A stretch of 64,000 nt of DNA from Campylobacter sp. W0018 (GTDB lineage: Bacteria; Campylobacterota; Campylobacteria; Campylobacterales; Campylobacteraceae): the NCBI GenBank assembly GCA_020135845.1, contig JACHTQ010000006.1, forward strand, positions 1-64,000. The letters are read 5' to 3'. This document shows positions 44,806-56,552 of this stretch, in pieces. Position 1 is the stretch's first letter, and each line of letters opens with the position of its first letter. A model generated the notes under the pieces. The model was not told the DNA's origin. It saw nothing but the letters and a program-made list of their open reading frames with translations, and ran no database searches. Both the position numbers and the translations under genes were made by a program.

Positions 44806-45192
44806 TTAACCTTTTAGATTGTCTATTTTAGAAAAAGTAGCGGCTAAGGTAACGCTATCTGAACTCATTGATTTGATCAATTCTTTGGCCTTGGAAAGAT
44901 TTTTTTCTATTTCACTTTCATTAGACCCTGAAATCCAAACCGCCCCTTTTGCTAAAACACTGGTTTTATCTTCATCTACTTTAACATGTCCTGCATCAAT
45001 TGCAATTAATTCATGACTTAAATCTTCTTTTTCTATATCAATAATGCCAGAACTTAATGAAGAAACTAAGGCCGCATGATTTTTTAATACGCCAAATTCC
45101 CCTTCACTTCCTGGCAAAATGACTGATTTTATATCACCTTCGTAAATTACACCCATAGGTGTGATAATTTCAATTTTAAATAAATTATCCAT
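44806..45192 (-). CDS. atpC: ATP synthase epsilon subunit
   Basis: A 128-aa F1 epsilon subunit: KIEIITPMGVIYEGDIKSVILPGSEGEFGVLKNHAALVSSL, with DAGHVKVDEDKTSVLA, and a two-helix C-terminal part. It regulates coupling in the F1 central stalk. It ends the atp cluster and is followed closely by tolQ. Confidence 0.97.
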   Translation of the reverse strand: MDNLFKIEIITPMGVIYEGDIKSVILPGSEGEFGVLKNHAALVSSLSSGIIDIEKEDLSHELIAIDAGHVKVDEDKTSVLAKGAVWISGSNESEIEKNLSKAKELIKSMSSDSVTLAATFSKIDNLKG

Positions 45193-45194
45193 TA

Positions 45195-47502
<2,308 letters not shown>

Positions 47503-47510
47503 AAAAGACC

Positions 47511-49016
47511 TTATAGCTGATTTGATTTAAACTCATTAATGACTTTAGTTAATTTTTCTTCTAATTCTGCATCTAGAGCTTTTTTGGAACGAATTTGTTC
47601 AAAAATATCTGGATATTTTGTTTCAATAAATGAATAAATTCCGCTTTCAAATTCTTGAATTTTTGAAACCGGTATATCATCTAAATGTCCTTTAGCGCCA
47701 GCAAAAATCGAAATGATTTGTTTTTCTATGCTGATTGGTGCATAAGGAGGTTGTTTTAAAAGTTCCACCATTCTTTGACCACGTTCAAGCTGCTTTCTGC
47801 TTGCTTCATCAAGATCGCTAGCAAATTGGGCAAAAGCTTGGAGTTCTCTATATTGTGCAAGATCCAATCTTAAAGTTCCTGATACTTGCTTAGTCGCTTT
47901 AATTTGTGCAGCCCCACCAACCCTAGAAACTGACAAACCGACATTGATTGCAGGACGAATTCCAGAGTTAAATAAATCTGTTTCTAAGAAAATTTGTCCA
48001 TCGGTAATGGAAATAACGTTGGTTGGAATATAGGCTGAAACGTCTCCTGCTTGTGTTTCTATAATAGGTAAAGCAGTAAGAGAGCCCGCACCTAACTCAT
48101 CGCTTAATTTACTTGCTCTTTCTAAAAGTCTTGAATGAAGGTAAAATACATCACCTGGGTAAGCCTCACGACCAGGAGGACGACGTAAAATCAAAGACAT
48201 TTCACGATAAGCTACGGCATGTTTGCTTAAATCATCATAAACAATTAAAGCATGTTTAGCATTGTCTCTAAAAAATTCTCCCATGGTAACACCGGTATAA
48301 GGTGCGATATATTGAAGAGATACTGGATCACTTGCACCAGCATTAACTACTATAGTATAATCCATTGCCCCATGTTCTTCAAGTTTTTTTACAACTTGAG
48401 CGACTGTGCTTTGTTTTTGTCCAATAGCAACATAAATACAAATAACATCTTGTCCTTTTTGAGCTATAATAGTATCGATAGCTACAGTAGTTTTTCCTGT
48501 TTGTCTATCGCCGATAATAAGCTCTCTTTGGCCGCGACCGATTGGAACAAGAGCATCTATCGCTTTAATTCCAGTTTGTAAAGGTTCATGAACGCTTTTT
48601 CTTGCCATAATACCTTTAGCTTTTTCTTCTACGCAGCGAAATTCATTGCTATCAATAGGACCTTTAGCGTCAATTGGTTCTCCTAGGGCATTAACAACCC
48701 TTCCAACTAAAGCATTGCCTACTGGAACTTTAAGAAGTTTTTTTAAGCGTTTTACCGAAGAACCTTCTTTTAAGCCTTCGCCTTTTCCAAGTATGATAAT
48801 ACCCACGCTACTTTCTTCAAGATTAAGAGCCATACCTTTATCGCCGTTTTCAAATTCAACCATTTCTCCGGCCATAATATTTTTTAATCCATAAGCTTTA
48901 GCAACTCCATCAGCTATGGAGATGATTTTTCCTGTTTCTTCAATTTCAAGATCTAAATCAAAATTTTCGATTTTTTCTTTTATAATAGAACTGATTTCAT
49001 CAGCTTTAAAATTCAT
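47511..49016 (-). CDS. atpA: ATP synthase alpha subunit
   Basis: The non-catalytic nucleotide-binding subunit, 501 aa: Walker [17 protein letters not shown] near residue 170, [46 protein letters not shown] with the alpha signature, and arginine finger region [15 protein letters not shown]. Length is normal. Confidence 0.98.
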   Translation of the reverse strand: MNFKADEISSIIKEKIENFDLDLEIEETGKIISIADGVAKAYGLKNIMAGEMVEFENGDKGMALNLEESSVGIIILGKGEGLKEGSSVKRLKKLLKVPVGNALVGRVVNALGEPIDAKGPIDSNEFRCVEEKAKGIMARKSVHEPLQTGIKAIDALVPIGRGQRELIIGDRQTGKTTVAIDTIIAQKGQDVICIYVAIGQKQSTVAQVVKKLEEHGAMDYTIVVNAGASDPVSLQYIAPYTGVTMGEFFRDNAKHALIVYDDLSKHAVAYREMSLILRRPPGREAYPGDVFYLHSRLLERASKLSDELGAGSLTALPIIETQAGDVSAYIPTNVISITDGQIFLETDLFNSGIRPAINVGLSVSRVGGAAQIKATKQVSGTLRLDLAQYRELQAFAQFASDLDEASRKQLERGQRMVELLKQPPYAPISIEKQIISIFAGAKGHLDDIPVSKIQEFESGIYSFIETKYPDIFEQIRSKKALDAELEEKLTKVINEFKSNQL

Positions 49017-49027
49017 ACATATTCTCC

Positions 49028-49549
49028 TTAAATAATTTTAAGTATATATTCACTTATTTTATTTTGAAAAGCTTTCATTGAAAAAGCAATTTCGCAACCT
49101 AATTCTTCTAAGTAAATTTTAACACCATCTTTTTGATTTATTTCATTCTTTAGTTTGATTTTTGTTTTTAATTTCAAATTAAGTTTATTTTCAAGTTCTT
49201 TTATTTTATCATCACTCAAGGTTTCTTTTGAATACACGACACCTTGACATATATTTTCTTTGAGGGCTTTTTGTCTTTGGAGCTCCTTGAAAATTTGCGG
49301 AATACAATCAAGCCTTGAATTTTTTAATAATATTTTTAAAAAATTGATGAAATTTGGATTTGCTTTTTCAAAAAATGAATTTAATAAATCCAATTTTTTA
49401 TCTTTTTGAATTTGACTAGAATTAATAATATCTTTAAATTTAGGCATACAAAAAGCAGAATTTAAAACAGATAAACGATGGTAAAAATCTTCTATATCTG
49501 TTCTTTCGATTATAGCTTTTGCGTATTTCTTTGCAATTAAATTATCCAT
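49028..49549 (-). CDS. atpH: ATP synthase delta subunit
   Basis: The peripheral-stalk cap on F1, 173 aa. It has [22 protein letters not shown] at the N-terminus and [22 protein letters not shown] in the middle, both typical. Divergent elsewhere, as delta subunits usually are; position between atpF and atpA confirms the call. Confidence 0.9.
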   Translation of the reverse strand: MDNLIAKKYAKAIIERTDIEDFYHRLSVLNSAFCMPKFKDIINSSQIQKDKKLDLLNSFFEKANPNFINFLKILLKNSRLDCIPQIFKELQRQKALKENICQGVVYSKETLSDDKIKELENKLNLKLKTKIKLKNEINQKDGVKIYLEELGCEIAFSMKAFQNKISEYILKII

Positions 49550-49550
49550 A

Positions 49551-50051
49551 TTAAGACACTTTCTTTGATATAATATCTATAATTTCGTTTTGTTTTAAGC
49601 TTATACTTGGATCTTCAAAAATTTCTTGTAAAACACAAGAAACTACTTCTTTTTTCATTTTTCTTAATTCGTATTTTTTTTGTTCTTCAAAATTTTGTTC
49701 AAGTAGAGCAATTTCGTTTTGGGTTTCTTCTTTGATTTTTTGAGCTTGAGCATCTGCTTCTTTTTTAGCTATAGATATAGCCGCTACAGAATTTGCTTTT
49801 GCTTCTTCAATTTTTTTCATTATATCGATTTTTTTTGCTTTGCTTTCTAAAAGATTTTTTTGAATTTCATCAATTTTAGAAGAAATTTTTATGATACGAT
49901 TTTTGTAAAAATTCTTAAAAGCATTTGCTGAAAAATAATATAAAATGGCTATAAAAATTAAAAAATTAATAGTTCTAGGAACAATATCATATTCAGTCGA
50001 AGCCATTGCATATATAGGGCTTAATAAAATGAGACTATATAAAATTTTCAT
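49551..50051 (-). CDS. atpF: ATP synthase subunit b
   Basis: A 166-aa peripheral-stalk subunit: N-terminal membrane helix (TINFLIFIAILYYFSANAFKNF) after a signal-like hydrophobic start, then a long charged coiled coil (residues about 50-140). Together with the preceding b' gene it forms a heterodimeric stalk. It overlaps b' by 4 bp. Confidence 0.92.
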   Translation of the reverse strand: MKILYSLILLSPIYAMASTEYDIVPRTINFLIFIAILYYFSANAFKNFYKNRIIKISSKIDEIQKNLLESKAKKIDIMKKIEEAKANSVAAISIAKKEADAQAQKIKEETQNEIALLEQNFEEQKKYELRKMKKEVVSCVLQEIFEDPSISLKQNEIIDIISKKVS

Positions 50052-50485
50052 TCTTTTGTTCCTATTTTTTTAATATTATTTTGCAAAGTTTGCTTTAAAT
50101 CAGGCAAATACTGATCTAAATTTTCCTTAAATTCTTTTTTTTGATTTTCGAGTTCTAAATAAAAACTACTCATCCTTCGTTCCAATTCTTCTTTTTTAGC
50201 TTTAATAGCTTGCTCCGCCTCTTCTTTGGCAGCATTCATAGCTTGCTGTTTAATTTTAAAAACTTCTTCTCTAGTATTGGCATAAATTGCATCAATCTCA
50301 TCATTTGCACTTGATATATCTTGAGAATATTGCTTTGCTTTATTTTCATCATTTCTAATAGAATCATTTCTTTCATCTATGGATTTTAAAAGAGGTTTAT
50401 ATAGCATAGTATTTAAAATAACTATCATAGCCAAAAAAATAGCCATAGTAGCAAACATTATAGATGGATGCATATCTTCAAACAT
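50048..50485 (-). CDS. atpF': ATP synthase subunit b'
   Basis: A 145-aa second b-type subunit with a membrane helix near the start (SIMFATMAIFLAMIVILNTMLY) and a coiled coil. Having both b and b' is typical of epsilonproteobacteria. The cluster here lacks atpB and atpE (membrane a and c subunits), which lie elsewhere in Campylobacter genomes. Confidence 0.92.
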   Translation of the reverse strand: MFEDMHPSIMFATMAIFLAMIVILNTMLYKPLLKSIDERNDSIRNDENKAKQYSQDISSANDEIDAIYANTREEVFKIKQQAMNAAKEEAEQAIKAKKEELERRMSSFYLELENQKKEFKENLDQYLPDLKQTLQNNIKKIGTKE

Positions 50486-50559
50486 AAAAAATTCCCTTTT
50501 TTGCTATAATTCCTAAAAACTTTTTATTGTAACATATAAAACATAAGAATTGCGTTAAA

Positions 50560-51399
50560 TTAATTAAAAATTTTAATTAACTTATTAATTTCAGCGATAT
50601 TTTCCAAATGAATAATAAAATTATTTTTCTTATGAGTACAAGAGAAGCCAATTTTATTTAGAGTTTGTTTTAAATTTTGCATAGAATTTTCAAATTCCAT
50701 ATCTTCTTTTTCTTGGACTTTTTCTTTATTTTTTAATTTTTGAACAATTTTTTCCGTTTCTCTTACATTGAGTTTTTGACCTATGATGCTATCAACGAGC
50801 ATTTTTTCATCTTTTTCATTTAAGCCAACTAAAACTTTAGCATGGCCTTGAGAGATTTTACCTTCGATGATAAGTTTTTGAGTTCGGCTGTCTAAATTTA
50901 AAAGTCTTAAAGTATTGGTAATTTGCGTTCTGCTTTTATGAATAAGTTCGGCTAAATTTTCTTGAGTGATATTATGCACTTCAATTAAATCTTTGTAAGA
51001 ATGAGCAAGCTCTATAGGATTTAAATTTTCTCTTTGTATATTTTCTATCAGAGCAAGTTCTCTGAGTTTGATTTCATCTCTATCGGATACAAAAGCTAAT
51101 ATATTTTCTTCGCCTAAAATTTGAGTCGCTCTTAATCTTCTTTCACCCGCGACTAAAATAAATTTATCCTCTTTTTGCAATACAATAATAGGCTGTATTA
51201 ATCCGTATTCTTTGATAGAATTTGCAAGTTCATTTAAAGCTGTTTCATCAAAAACTTTTCTTGGCTGGAAGGGATTTGGGATAATTTTTTCAATTTCGAT
51301 AAGCTTGACCTGATTTTTATCAAGTCCAAGTTCTCTAGTATATACCTCTTCTACATTTCCCATAAGGCTTTTTAAGCCTCTGTCTTTATTTAATCCCAT
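50560..51399 (-). CDS. parB: Chromosome-partitioning protein ParB
   Basis: A 279-aa ParB: IIPNPFQPRKVFDETALNELANSIKEYGLIQPI and VAGERRLRATQIL (CTP-binding box II GERR), then LIHKSRTQITNTLRLLNLD as helix-turn-helix for parS binding and a C-terminal dimerisation part. No parS-like 16-mer was noticed in this window, though I did not search exhaustively. It follows parA directly. Confidence 0.96.
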   Translation of the reverse strand: MGLNKDRGLKSLMGNVEEVYTRELGLDKNQVKLIEIEKIIPNPFQPRKVFDETALNELANSIKEYGLIQPIIVLQKEDKFILVAGERRLRATQILGEENILAFVSDRDEIKLRELALIENIQRENLNPIELAHSYKDLIEVHNITQENLAELIHKSRTQITNTLRLLNLDSRTQKLIIEGKISQGHAKVLVGLNEKDEKMLVDSIIGQKLNVRETEKIVQKLKNKEKVQEKEDMEFENSMQNLKQTLNKIGFSCTHKKNNFIIHLENIAEINKLIKIFN

Positions 51400-51402
51400 T
51401 TT

Positions 51403-52188
51403 TTATCCTAAAATTGAATAAGCTAAATTTTGATAAGCTAAAGATCCAGGCGATTTTATATCATAAAGTATGATAGGTTTGCCAAAGCTAGGACTTTCTG
51501 CTAATTTAACATTACGCGGAATAACAATAAAATCATCTTCATTGCCATTAATTGTAAAAAGCTGTTTTTTGAAATTTTGCTTTAAATCCTCTACTACGTC
51601 TTTAGAAAGATTGTTTTGAGAGCTATACATAGTTGGCAAGAAACCTCTTACTTTAAGTTTTGGATTGAGCGTTTTTTTGATGATTTTAATAGTATTTAAA
51701 ACCATGGCAACACCTTCAAGCGCATAAAATTCGCATTGTATAGGAATAATAACGCTATCGCTCGCCGCAAAAGCATTGATAGTGATACTTCCAAGTGCTG
51801 GTGGAGAATCTATAATGATAAAATCATATTCATCCAAAACCTCTTGAATTTGATTTTTTAATACAGTTTTCTTTTCATTATTTTCACCCTTAGCAAGTTC
51901 TTGTTCAATACCTACAAGTCCAATGTTTGATGGGGCTAAATGAAGTTGTGGTAATTCCGTTTTTAAAATAATATCAGAAAGTTTTTTTCTACCTATAAAA
52001 ACATGATAAATATTATATTCATAATTATTGCGGTTAAAGCCGAGTCCTGTTGTAGCATTGGCTTGAGGATCGACATCAATTAAAAGTACTTTTTTTTCTG
52101 CTACCGCTAAAGAAGCTGCTAAATTTACAGCTGTTGTTGTTTTGCCTACGCCGCCTTTTTGATTTGCTATTGTGATAATCTCGCTCAT
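51403..52188 (-). CDS. parA: Chromosome-partitioning ATPase ParA (Soj)
   Basis: A 261-aa ParA-type ATPase with deviant Walker A IANQKGGVGKTTTAVNLAASLA, Walker B FIIIDSPPALGSITINA, and VLLIDVDPQANATTGLG. It lacks an N-terminal HTH, so it is the chromosomal Soj type. It overlaps the birA stop by 4 bp. Confidence 0.97.
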   Translation of the reverse strand: MSEIITIANQKGGVGKTTTAVNLAASLAVAEKKVLLIDVDPQANATTGLGFNRNNYEYNIYHVFIGRKKLSDIILKTELPQLHLAPSNIGLVGIEQELAKGENNEKKTVLKNQIQEVLDEYDFIIIDSPPALGSITINAFAASDSVIIPIQCEFYALEGVAMVLNTIKIIKKTLNPKLKVRGFLPTMYSSQNNLSKDVVEDLKQNFKKQLFTINGNEDDFIVIPRNVKLAESPSFGKPIILYDIKSPGSLAYQNLAYSILG

Positions 52189-52820
52189 CTTAAACTATAC
52201 ACCCTTTTATTATCTAATAAAATTGATCCATCTTGATATAAACAAGCATCTTTAAGTGAAAAAATTTTGCCTTCATAATGGACGCTAAAATGTCTTGATT
52301 TTTCAAATTCTAACATATACTTGCTAAAAATATTCTTCCATAAAATTTTTTTTTCTAGCTTTTTTATAAACTCTTTAACTAAATTTTCAATCGAAATTTT
52401 AATATCACATAAAGCTCTATTCTTCGGAGCAAAAACGATATTTAATCCCACTCCTCCGATGATAAAATCAGAAATTTTTGTACTCATAATTCCACCTACT
52501 TTTTTATCATCTAAATACAAATCATTTGGCCATTTAAGCCATATTTTAGAACCCTTATCTGCTAAAATTTCTTTGATTAAATAGGCAAAATAAATACTAA
52601 CCGAAGCTAAAGGCAAATCTTTAGGTAAGTTTTCTTCTTTTAAACAAAAAGAAAGATGCAAATTTCCTTTTGAGCTTTGCCATGAATTTTCTCTACTTCC
52701 TATTCCTTGAGTTTGTTCTAGGGCGTATAAAGCAGTATTTTTTGTTATTTTTCCACTGCGAATTTGCTCACATAAAAAAAGATGGGTTGAATTTATACTT
52801 TCAATGCAAATAATCTCCAA
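52185..52820 (-). CDS. birA: Biotin-protein ligase (short, no DNA-binding domain)
   Basis: BirA attaches biotin to carboxyl carrier protein. The 211-aa enzyme has ALEQTQGIGSRENSWQSSKGNLHLSFCL (GxGRxGxxW-type loop with RENSW), IWLKWPNDLYLDDKKVGGIMS and GGVGLNI. No N-terminal HTH, so it is the class I, non-regulatory form. Overlaps fmt by 20 bp and parA by 4 bp. Confidence 0.93.
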   Translation of the reverse strand: MEIICIESINSTHLFLCEQIRSGKITKNTALYALEQTQGIGSRENSWQSSKGNLHLSFCLKEENLPKDLPLASVSIYFAYLIKEILADKGSKIWLKWPNDLYLDDKKVGGIMSTKISDFIIGGVGLNIVFAPKNRALCDIKISIENLVKEFIKKLEKKILWKNIFSKYMLEFEKSRHFSVHYEGKIFSLKDACLYQDGSILLDNKRVYSLR

Positions 52821-53718
52821 CTTTCAACCTTTTTCCATTTAAATAAGTACGCCCATCAAGGACTTTTTTTCCGCTTTCTTGCAATTTTTTTATACGCAAA
52901 ATACCTTGCTTGCAAGATAGTAAAAAACTTTCTTTGTCTAATTCTAAAATTTCTCCTTCTTGTTTAAATATTTTATTTTCATCTATAAGTTCTAATTCTA
53001 AAAATTTCAAACCATTAGCTAAAAAAATATTTGGCCAAGGGGTAAAAGCGAGGTATTTTTGATAAATTTTTCTTGCATTGTTTAATGTAATCATCCCATC
53101 TTCTTTTTTTATTTTTGCACATTGGGTTGCTAAATTTTCATCTTGTTTTTTAGGGATTAAATTTTCAAAATTTAAAAGAGTAGAAATGATAAGTTTTGCA
53201 GCTAAATTGGCTAATATTTCAAAAACTTCGCTTGAATTTTTATCTTTAATATCACATTCTAAACTTTCAAGTATAGCACCTGTATCTAGTCCTTCTTCCA
53301 TAAGCATAGTACAAACTCCACTTTTTTCATCACCATTTAAAATCGCGCTTTGAATAGGACTAGCACCGCGATATTTTGGCAATAAAGAGGCATGTAAATT
53401 TACACAAGGAGCTATATCTAAAATGGCTTTAGGTAAAATTTTTCCATAAGCGGCCACTACGATAAAATCGGGTTTTAAGTCGCTAATTTGTTTAATGATT
53501 ACTTCATCTTTTAATGATTTAGGTGTGAAAATTGGAACACAAGAAGAATGATTGCTTAAAAAAGCTTTTGTATGACTTGGAGTTAAAATTTGTTTTCTAC
53601 CTACTGCTTTATCAGGTTGAGTAAAAAGTGCCATGATGTTAAAATTCTCATTTTCTAAAAGAGCTTTTAAAATGCAAGTTGCATAAGCTGGGGTTCCCAT
53701 AAAAATTATTTTTTTCAT
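52801..53718 (-). CDS. fmt: Methionyl-tRNA formyltransferase
   Basis: Fmt formylates initiator Met-tRNA; its action is undone by the deformylase encoded at 4 kb. I start at MKKIIFMGTP; an ATG three codons upstream is possible. The 305-aa protein has VAAYGKILPKAILDIAPCVNLHASLLPKYRGASPIQSAILNGD with the catalytic Asn/His/Asp set and LDTGAIL. It is divergent from the ABC exporter gene. Confidence 0.96.
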   Translation of the reverse strand: MKKIIFMGTPAYATCILKALLENENFNIMALFTQPDKAVGRKQILTPSHTKAFLSNHSSCVPIFTPKSLKDEVIIKQISDLKPDFIVVAAYGKILPKAILDIAPCVNLHASLLPKYRGASPIQSAILNGDEKSGVCTMLMEEGLDTGAILESLECDIKDKNSSEVFEILANLAAKLIISTLLNFENLIPKKQDENLATQCAKIKKEDGMITLNNARKIYQKYLAFTPWPNIFLANGLKFLELELIDENKIFKQEGEILELDKESFLLSCKQGILRIKKLQESGKKVLDGRTYLNGKRLKVGDYLH

Positions 53719-53815
53719 TAGATCCATCTTGATATTTTTTTGAAATGGTATCTAATTTGAATTTAAAAATGCTTTATCTTTAACCATTCTTTATTTTTTA
53801 TCATTTTAAAAATGT

Positions 53816-53821
53816 TATAAT
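53816..53821 (+). promoter_or_regulatory. -10 box of the ABC exporter gene
   Basis: TATAAT 23 bases before the ATG. TGGAG lies 11-15 bases before the start. Confidence 0.55.
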
Positions 53822-53844
53822 AAAAATTATCTGGAGTTGGAAAA

Positions 53845-55479
53845 ATGTCTTTTATTATTGAAATGCTTAAAAATAATAAGTTAAAATTTTTATCCTTTTT
53901 GTTTTTTTCTTTTATAACGAGTATTGTAGGGGTTTTTACTCTAATTTTTATCAATGATTATTTGCTTAAAAGTGTGCAAAATATACCTATTTTTTATTTT
54001 CTAATTTTACTTTTAGTTTTTTTTGTGAGTTCGACTATAGTAGAACTTGGATTGAGTATTTTTGGACAAAATTTTATTTTTAAAATGCAAAAGCGTATTG
54101 TAAAGCAAATTTTAGACACTCCTTTGCTTCGAGTGGCTAAGGTAGGAAAAGCAAGAATTTTAGCATCTTTAGGATCTGATGTTAGAAATATATCTTTTGG
54201 GCTTTTGCGTTTGCCTGATTTTTTGCAATCAAGCATTTTGATTTTTTGCACGAGTGTTTATTTGTGCTATCTTTCTGTTGAAATTTTTATTTTTTGTGCG
54301 GTTTGGATCGCAATTGTTTTTATAACAAATCATTTTTTAATGATGAAAGTTTATTATTATTTTCGTAAGGCTAGAGAAAATGATGATGCTTTGCAAAACA
54401 ATTATCAAAATATACTTGATGGCCATAAAGAACTTTTAATCAATCAAGATAGAGCTAAGCTTTATTACGAGCTTGAATTTGAAAATAACGCAAAAGCAAA
54501 AAAGATAAATAGCACTTTAGGCAATCTTTTTAATAATTTATTAAACAATTGGACAAATGTAACACTTTTAGCTTTAGTGGGTATGGAGTTTTTTTTAGCT
54601 TTAAAATATAATCTAGCAAGTGTAAATGAAGCAACCACTATAGCTCTTTCTATTTTATTTTTAAGAACTCCTTTGGTTTCTATGATCTCTTCTTTTCCTA
54701 CCTTACTTTTAGCAAAAATTGCTTTGGATAAAATCGAAAAATTAGAACTAGATGAATATAAAGAAGGTTTTAAAGAGATAGATTATATTAAAGATTGGAA
54801 ACAAATTTCTTTTAAAAATGTTTCTTTTTCTTATGAAGAGAATTTCAGCTTAAATCCTGTAAGTATTGATATGAAAAAAGGAGAACTTGTATTTTTAATC
54901 GGCAAAAATGGAAGTGGAAAATCAACTTTTTGTATGCTTTTAGCAGGACTTTTTAAACCAAGCGATGGCGAAATTTATGTGGATAATATGCGAATTGATG
55001 ATGAAAAAAGCTTAAAAAAATATAGATCGCTGATTTCTGCAGTTTTTAGCGATTTTCATCTTTTTAGCAAAACTTTAAGTAAAAATGGTTTTGCAAGCGA
55101 AGAAAAAATTGCTTTTTGGCTTAATTTTTTAGAGCTTGAAAATAAAACAAATGTTGTAGATAATGAATTAACTTTTACCAAGCTTTCTACAGGGCAAAAA
55201 AAACGTTTGGCCATGCTTATAGCCTTACTCGAGCAAAGGGATGTTTTGATTCTTGATGAATGGGCAGCAGATCAAGATCCTGTATTTAGAAAATTTTTCT
55301 ATAAAAAGCTTTTACCTTTATTAAAAGAACAAGGTAAAACTATTTTTGCCATTACTCATGATGATGCTTATTTTGATAGTGCTGATCGAATTTTACTTGC
55401 ACAAGAAGGCAATATAAATGAGTTAAAGGGTGAAAATATTAAAGAGTTGGCAAAAAATTTAGTAGAAAATTTTAATTAA
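53845..55479 (+). CDS. YojI/SyrD/PvdE-type ABC exporter (fused membrane and ATPase domains)
   Basis: A 544-aa half-transporter: six hydrophobic segments in residues 15-290, then an ATPase domain with Walker A LIGKNGSGKSTFCMLLAGLF, signature KLSTGQKKRLAMLIALLE, Walker B VLILDEWAADQDPVFRKFFY and H-loop AITHDD. DEWAADQDP is the mark of the cyclic-peptide/siderophore exporter subfamily (YojI, SyrD, PvdE). E. coli YojI exports microcin J25. No peptide biosynthesis genes are nearby, so it may be a self-protection or metabolite exporter. It converges with the haemoglobin gene. Confidence 0.88.
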   Translation: MSFIIEMLKNNKLKFLSFLFFSFITSIVGVFTLIFINDYLLKSVQNIPIFYFLILLLVFFVSSTIVELGLSIFGQNFIFKMQKRIVKQILDTPLLRVAKVGKARILASLGSDVRNISFGLLRLPDFLQSSILIFCTSVYLCYLSVEIFIFCAVWIAIVFITNHFLMMKVYYYFRKARENDDALQNNYQNILDGHKELLINQDRAKLYYELEFENNAKAKKINSTLGNLFNNLLNNWTNVTLLALVGMEFFLALKYNLASVNEATTIALSILFLRTPLVSMISSFPTLLLAKIALDKIEKLELDEYKEGFKEIDYIKDWKQISFKNVSFSYEENFSLNPVSIDMKKGELVFLIGKNGSGKSTFCMLLAGLFKPSDGEIYVDNMRIDDEKSLKKYRSLISAVFSDFHLFSKTLSKNGFASEEKIAFWLNFLELENKTNVVDNELTFTKLSTGQKKRLAMLIALLEQRDVLILDEWAADQDPVFRKFFYKKLLPLLKEQGKTIFAITHDDAYFDSADRILLAQEGNINELKGENIKELAKNLVENFN

Positions 55480-55499
55480 AGCCTAAAAATAGGCTTTAA
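55476..55499. terminator. Bidirectional terminator between ABC exporter and haemoglobin
   Basis: TTAAAGCCTA and TAGGCTTTAA form a 10-bp stem with loop AAAA. T-rich sequence follows on the plus side and it overlaps the exporter's stop codon. Confidence 0.8.
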
Positions 55500-55500
55500 A

Positions 55501-55923
55501 TTATTTTGTATAAAGTTTTTTTTCTATATCAATATAAAATTTAGCAATTTGATTATAAGCAACTTCCCAAGCTTTAAGAGTAGCCTCATCTGGATTTAAA
55601 AGATTTTTAATTGCTTTTAAAAGACAAACTCCGACTATAGGATAATGCTCCTCTTTAACTCCTAAATTTACATGAGTTGTAGCAACTTTATCTACAAAAG
55701 ACCTCATATTTTCTAAGTTATCTATATTTTTAGCCGCCATCAAAATAGCCATTGCTAAAGCTTTTGGTTGTTCTCCTGAATTTTGCTTTTCCATGTTAAA
55801 CATAGATTTTACTTCGGGATAATCATTAAACATGATTTTATAAAATTCTTTAGTTAAATCTTCTCCATTTTTTTGTAAAATTGGTATGCAATCTTTGATG
55901 ATTTGAATTTGTTCTTGAGTCAT
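55501..55923 (-). CDS. cgb: Single-domain haemoglobin Cgb
   Basis: Cgb detoxifies nitric oxide in Campylobacter. The 140-aa globin has the distal region FYKIMFNDYPEVKSMFNM (TyrB10), the proximal His in VATTHVNLGVKEEHYPIVG and AWEVAYNQIAKFYIDIEKKLY. There is no reductase domain, unlike flavohaemoglobins. Upstream lies a site ATAAC-N4-GTTAA that matches the NssR motif, placed at about -41.5 from the likely start. Confidence 0.95.
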   Translation of the reverse strand: MTQEQIQIIKDCIPILQKNGEDLTKEFYKIMFNDYPEVKSMFNMEKQNSGEQPKALAMAILMAAKNIDNLENMRSFVDKVATTHVNLGVKEEHYPIVGVCLLKAIKNLLNPDEATLKAWEVAYNQIAKFYIDIEKKLYTK

Positions 55924-55962
55924 ATTTTTCCTTTTTAATATATTTTTAATTACAAAAAAGCA

Positions 55963-55968
55963 ATTATA
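55963..55968 (-). promoter_or_regulatory. -10 box of cgb
   Basis: TATAAT on the minus strand, 40 bases before the cgb ATG. The predicted start site is about 55956. Confidence 0.6.
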
Positions 55969-55990
55969 TATAAAATTAAAGAGTAAAAAA

Positions 55991-56004
55991 ATAACCTATG
56001 TTAA
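55991..56004 (-). promoter_or_regulatory. NssR-type (Crp/Fnr family) binding site for cgb
   Basis: ATAACCTATGTTAA matches TTAAC-N4-GTTAA, the NssR site known in C. jejuni, in nine of ten defined bases. Its centre lies about 41.5 bases before the predicted start, a class II activator position. It overlaps the stop codon of the dmsD-like gene. Confidence 0.72.
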
Positions 56005-56552
56005 TTTTCCAAATCATTAAAAAAATCTCTCATAAGCATAGCTAAGCCTTTGTAAAAATCGCTTTTTGCTCCTTTTTCTAAGTCATTATTCCACATATTA
56101 AACCAAGTAAAAAACTCTTTTTCTAAAAATTCTTTCAAGGTTTTTTTATCATCATTTTTTAGCAATTCTTTAATAAATAAAAGTTCATTAATCAAACTAT
56201 CTTGAGGTTCATTTTCTAAAAAAATTAAAAAATTGTATTTTAAGAAGATATTTTTGATTTTTTCAGAATTACTTGAGTAAATTTCTTTATCTTTATCGAG
56301 ATAAAAAGAAGCATAAGGTGGAGCTTTAACAAAATTAATATCGCTTAAAAAAAGACGAGTAAAATCATATCCGATTGTTTTTTCATCTTCTTTAGAATAA
56401 CTTAACAGTCTTAAAGCTTCTTTTTGTAAAGGATTTTCATTTTTTAAAAACCACCTTTGCCAGAGTTGCTCTTCTTGAATTTTCTCTAGCAAATCTTGTT
56501 TGGGTGGATTTTTTAAAAAAGTAATGAAAATATCTATTGCTAGATATTTCAT
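56001..56552 (-). CDS. dmsD: DmsD/TorD-family redox-enzyme maturation chaperone
   Basis: A 183-aa all-helical-looking protein without cysteines or signal: PLQKEALRLLSYSKEDEKTIGYDFTRLFLSD matches the TorD/DmsD family segment before the conserved PPYAS motif (VKAPPYASFYLDKD). Such chaperones bind the Tat signal of the molybdoenzyme (DmsA here) and help cofactor insertion. It is the last gene of the dms cluster and overlaps dmsC (TAATG). Confidence 0.85.
   Translation of the reverse strand: MKYLAIDIFITFLKNPPKQDLLEKIQEEQLWQRWFLKNENPLQKEALRLLSYSKEDEKTIGYDFTRLFLSDINFVKAPPYASFYLDKDKEIYSSNSEKIKNIFLKYNFLIFLENEPQDSLINELLFIKELLKNDDKKTLKEFLEKEFFTWFNMWNNDLEKGAKSDFYKGLAMLMRDFFNDLEN

Noticed and set aside
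48252..48894. Plus-strand open frames opposite atpA
   Set aside because: Antisense to a highly conserved gene; composition is that of a reverse-frame shadow.
53078..53353. Plus-strand open frame inside fmt
   Set aside because: Antisense shadow of a conserved gene.
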